DNA of 64,000 nucleotides from positions 658,001 through 722,000 of the forward strand of contig JAWQEG010000504.1 in the NCBI GenBank assembly GCA_033782935.1. The letters are read 5' to 3'. This DNA is from Petrolisthes cinctipes. Lineage: Eukaryota; Arthropoda; Malacostraca; Decapoda; Porcellanidae. Made by a program: the position numbers and the translations under genes. The notes under the pieces are model-generated. The model did not search any database. It was not told where the DNA came from and was given only the letters and a program-made list of their open reading frames with translations. Below are positions 62,501-64,000 of this stretch, piece after piece. How positions within the stretch are numbered: the first letter of the stretch is position 1; each line of letters begins with the position of its first letter.

Positions 62501-64000
62501 TACATCTACAATCACTACATCTATAGCCTCAACTACTACATATAAAACCACTGCATCTACAACCACTACATCTATAACTTCAACTACTACATCTACAACC
62601 ATAACCATTACATCTACAACCACAACATATACATTCACATCCACTACATCTACAACCACAACCACTACATCTAAAACCACAACCAATATTTTTATAACAA
62701 CTACATCAACAACCACTTCATTTACAACCACAACCACTATTTCTACAATTACTACATCTACAACCACTATATCCACAACGACAATATCTACACTCACTAC
62801 ACCTACAACCACTACATCCACAACCACAACCCCTACATCTACAACCACAGCCCCTTCATCTACAACCAAAACCACTATATCTACAACCACAACCACTACA
62901 TCAACAACTACATCAACAAACACAAACACTACATCTACAACCACTACACCTACAACCACAACAACTACATCTACAACCACACCTACTTCAACAGCTACAT
63001 CAACTATATCACCAATATCTTTATTAACAACCACTTCATCTACAACCACAACCACTACATCTACAACTAAAGCCACTACATCTACAACCACTACATCTAC
63101 AACCACAATCACAACCACTACACTTACAACCACTACATCTACAACCACTACATCTACAACCACAATCACAACCACTACAACTACAACCACTACATCTTCA
63201 ACCACTACATCTACAACCACAACCACATCTACTACATCTACAAACACAATCACTGCATCTAAAACTACAACCACTGAATCTACAACTACTACATTTACAA
63301 CCATAACCACTATATCTACAACCACTACATCTACAACCATTATATCTTCGACTACATTCACTACATCAACAACCACTATGTCTACAACCACTACATCTAC
63401 AACTGAAACCACATCTACAACCACTGTATCTACCACCACTAAATTTACAACCATAACCACTACATCTACAACAACTATATATACTACCACAACCACTACA
63501 TTTACAACCATAACCACTACATCTACAACCAAAGCTACCACATCTACAACCACTGCATCTACCACCACTATATCTACAACCAGAACCACTACATCTACAA
63601 CCATTACATCTACTACTACAACAACTACATATACAACAATAATCACTACATCTACAACCACAACCATTACTTCTACAATCACTACATCTACTTTTACAAC
63701 CATAACATCTACAACCACTAAATCTACAACAACAACCACTACATCTACAATCACGACATCAACAACCACAACCTCTACATCAACAACCACAACCACTACA
63801 TCTACAACTATAACCACTGCATCTACAACCACAACAACTACATCTATACCCACTACATCTACAACCACAACCCCTACTTCTTCAACCACAACGTCTACAA
63901 CCACAACTACTATCTATACAACTACTACATCTATAACCACAACAACTACATCTACAACCACAACAACTACATCTACAACCACAACATCTACAACCACTAC
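59535..64000 (+). CDS. Mucin-like Thr/Ser/Pro-rich protein, partial exon
   Basis: From the acceptor at 59534 one plus-strand frame stays open to the window end, about 1488 codons, with no stop seen. It has two parts. The first is 16 units of a 9-residue TTTESPPPP-type repeat (59547-59978). The second is about 1340 codons made almost only of Thr and Ser (TSTTTTTT-like) with sparse Ile, Lys, Ala, Phe, Pro and Tyr. I saw no Cys. Such tracts are heavily O-glycosylated in secreted or cell-surface mucins and in arthropod peritrophic or cuticular matrix proteins. No signal peptide or chitin-binding domain is in view; they would lie in other exons. Absence of stops across 4.5 kb of diverged repeats argues for coding, though triplet-phased simple sequence could persist without it. 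Confidence 0.6.
59547..59978 (+). repeat. 27-bp coding tandem repeat, 16 units
   Basis: The unit ACAACCACTGAG plus TCACCACCTCCACCA encodes TTTESPPPP. Variants in the fifth and sixth codons (S-P, P-P, P-T, L-P, S-Q) recur in order: units 1-4 and 9-12 have the same succession, suggesting an 8-unit block duplication. Confidence 0.93.
60478..64000 (+). repeat. About 1.7-kb higher-order tandem repeat of Thr/Ser codons
   Basis: Rare landmark phrases recur in order. TCTGCAACCTTTCTCACTAC is at 60743 and 62448 (offset 1705). The phrase CTTCAACCACAACATCTAYA...CTACTACCTATACAACC is near 60475 and 62130 and, slightly changed, near 63880. Two complete units and the start of a third are visible, differing by scattered substitutions and in-frame indels. 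Confidence 0.85.

Noticed and set aside
59387..63904. Three long minus-strand Val/Asp-rich frames (370, 550 and 577 aa)
   Set aside because: They are exact shadows of the phased Thr/Ser codon repeat on the plus strand. They break twice at stops, whereas the plus frame does not, and VVVDVVV proteins of this kind are not a known family.

Overview
The window looks like repeat-packed chromosomal DNA from an arthropod, most likely a decapod crustacean. That assignment is inference, from the mix of RNase H-bearing LINEs, Penelope-like elements, an env-carrying Ty3/gypsy element, long CT and TG microsatellites and CCTAA-type runs. I see no bacterial features, rRNA or free-standing tRNA gene. The only candidate host gene is a Thr/Ser/Pro-rich, mucin-like exon that fills the last 4.5 kb. 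Almost everything else recognisable is mobile DNA, much of it inserted into other mobile DNA.

Layout. 1-1350: end-to-end remnant of a Mutator-like (MULE) transposon, its left end cut by the window edge. 3151-4190: old repeats. 4703-5709: 3' end of a LINE. 5756-6124 (-): a THAP zinc-finger ORF. 6930-25200: full-length but decayed I-group LINE (copy A). It is interrupted first by a 9.4-kb LTR retrovirus-like element (8871-18260, minus strand; gag, pol and env open, LTRs identical by eye), then by a second 5'-truncated RNase H-bearing LINE (18410-21724). 25211-29440: microsatellites, a 45-bp minisatellite and dispersed repeats. 29466-30830: Penelope-like element (PLE) broken into two head-to-head halves. 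31080-36420: CT-rich minisatellite into which an intact two-ORF LINE (31545-36277) has inserted. 36425-36782 (-): P-element-like transposase fragment. 37025-47690: a second PLE, split by an 8-bp-TSD MITE, by LINE copy B (itself hit by a tRNA-derived SINE) and by LINE D (itself hit by a 239-bp retro-insert). 48205-48562: two abutting foldback elements. 48740-51362: LINE copy C. 52599-53395: a TIR element. 53816-54201: twin 163-bp mariner-type MITEs. 54207-54540 (-): another P-element-like fragment. 54585-59530: repeats and unassigned AT-rich DNA. 59535-64000: the mucin-like exon, still open at the window edge.

How it fits together. Paralogous copies inside the window act as empty sites for one another, so several insertions can be read to the base: target duplications ATGG for the LTR element, 14 bp for the nested LINE, about 10 bp for LINE A, 8 bp for the MITE, and about 12 bp for LINE C. 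The best-preserved elements are the LTR element (gag, pol and env in one reading frame, gag and pol separated by a single UGA, with a good splice acceptor just before env) and the LINE at 31545-36277. All of this was read by eye; no alignment or database search was run.
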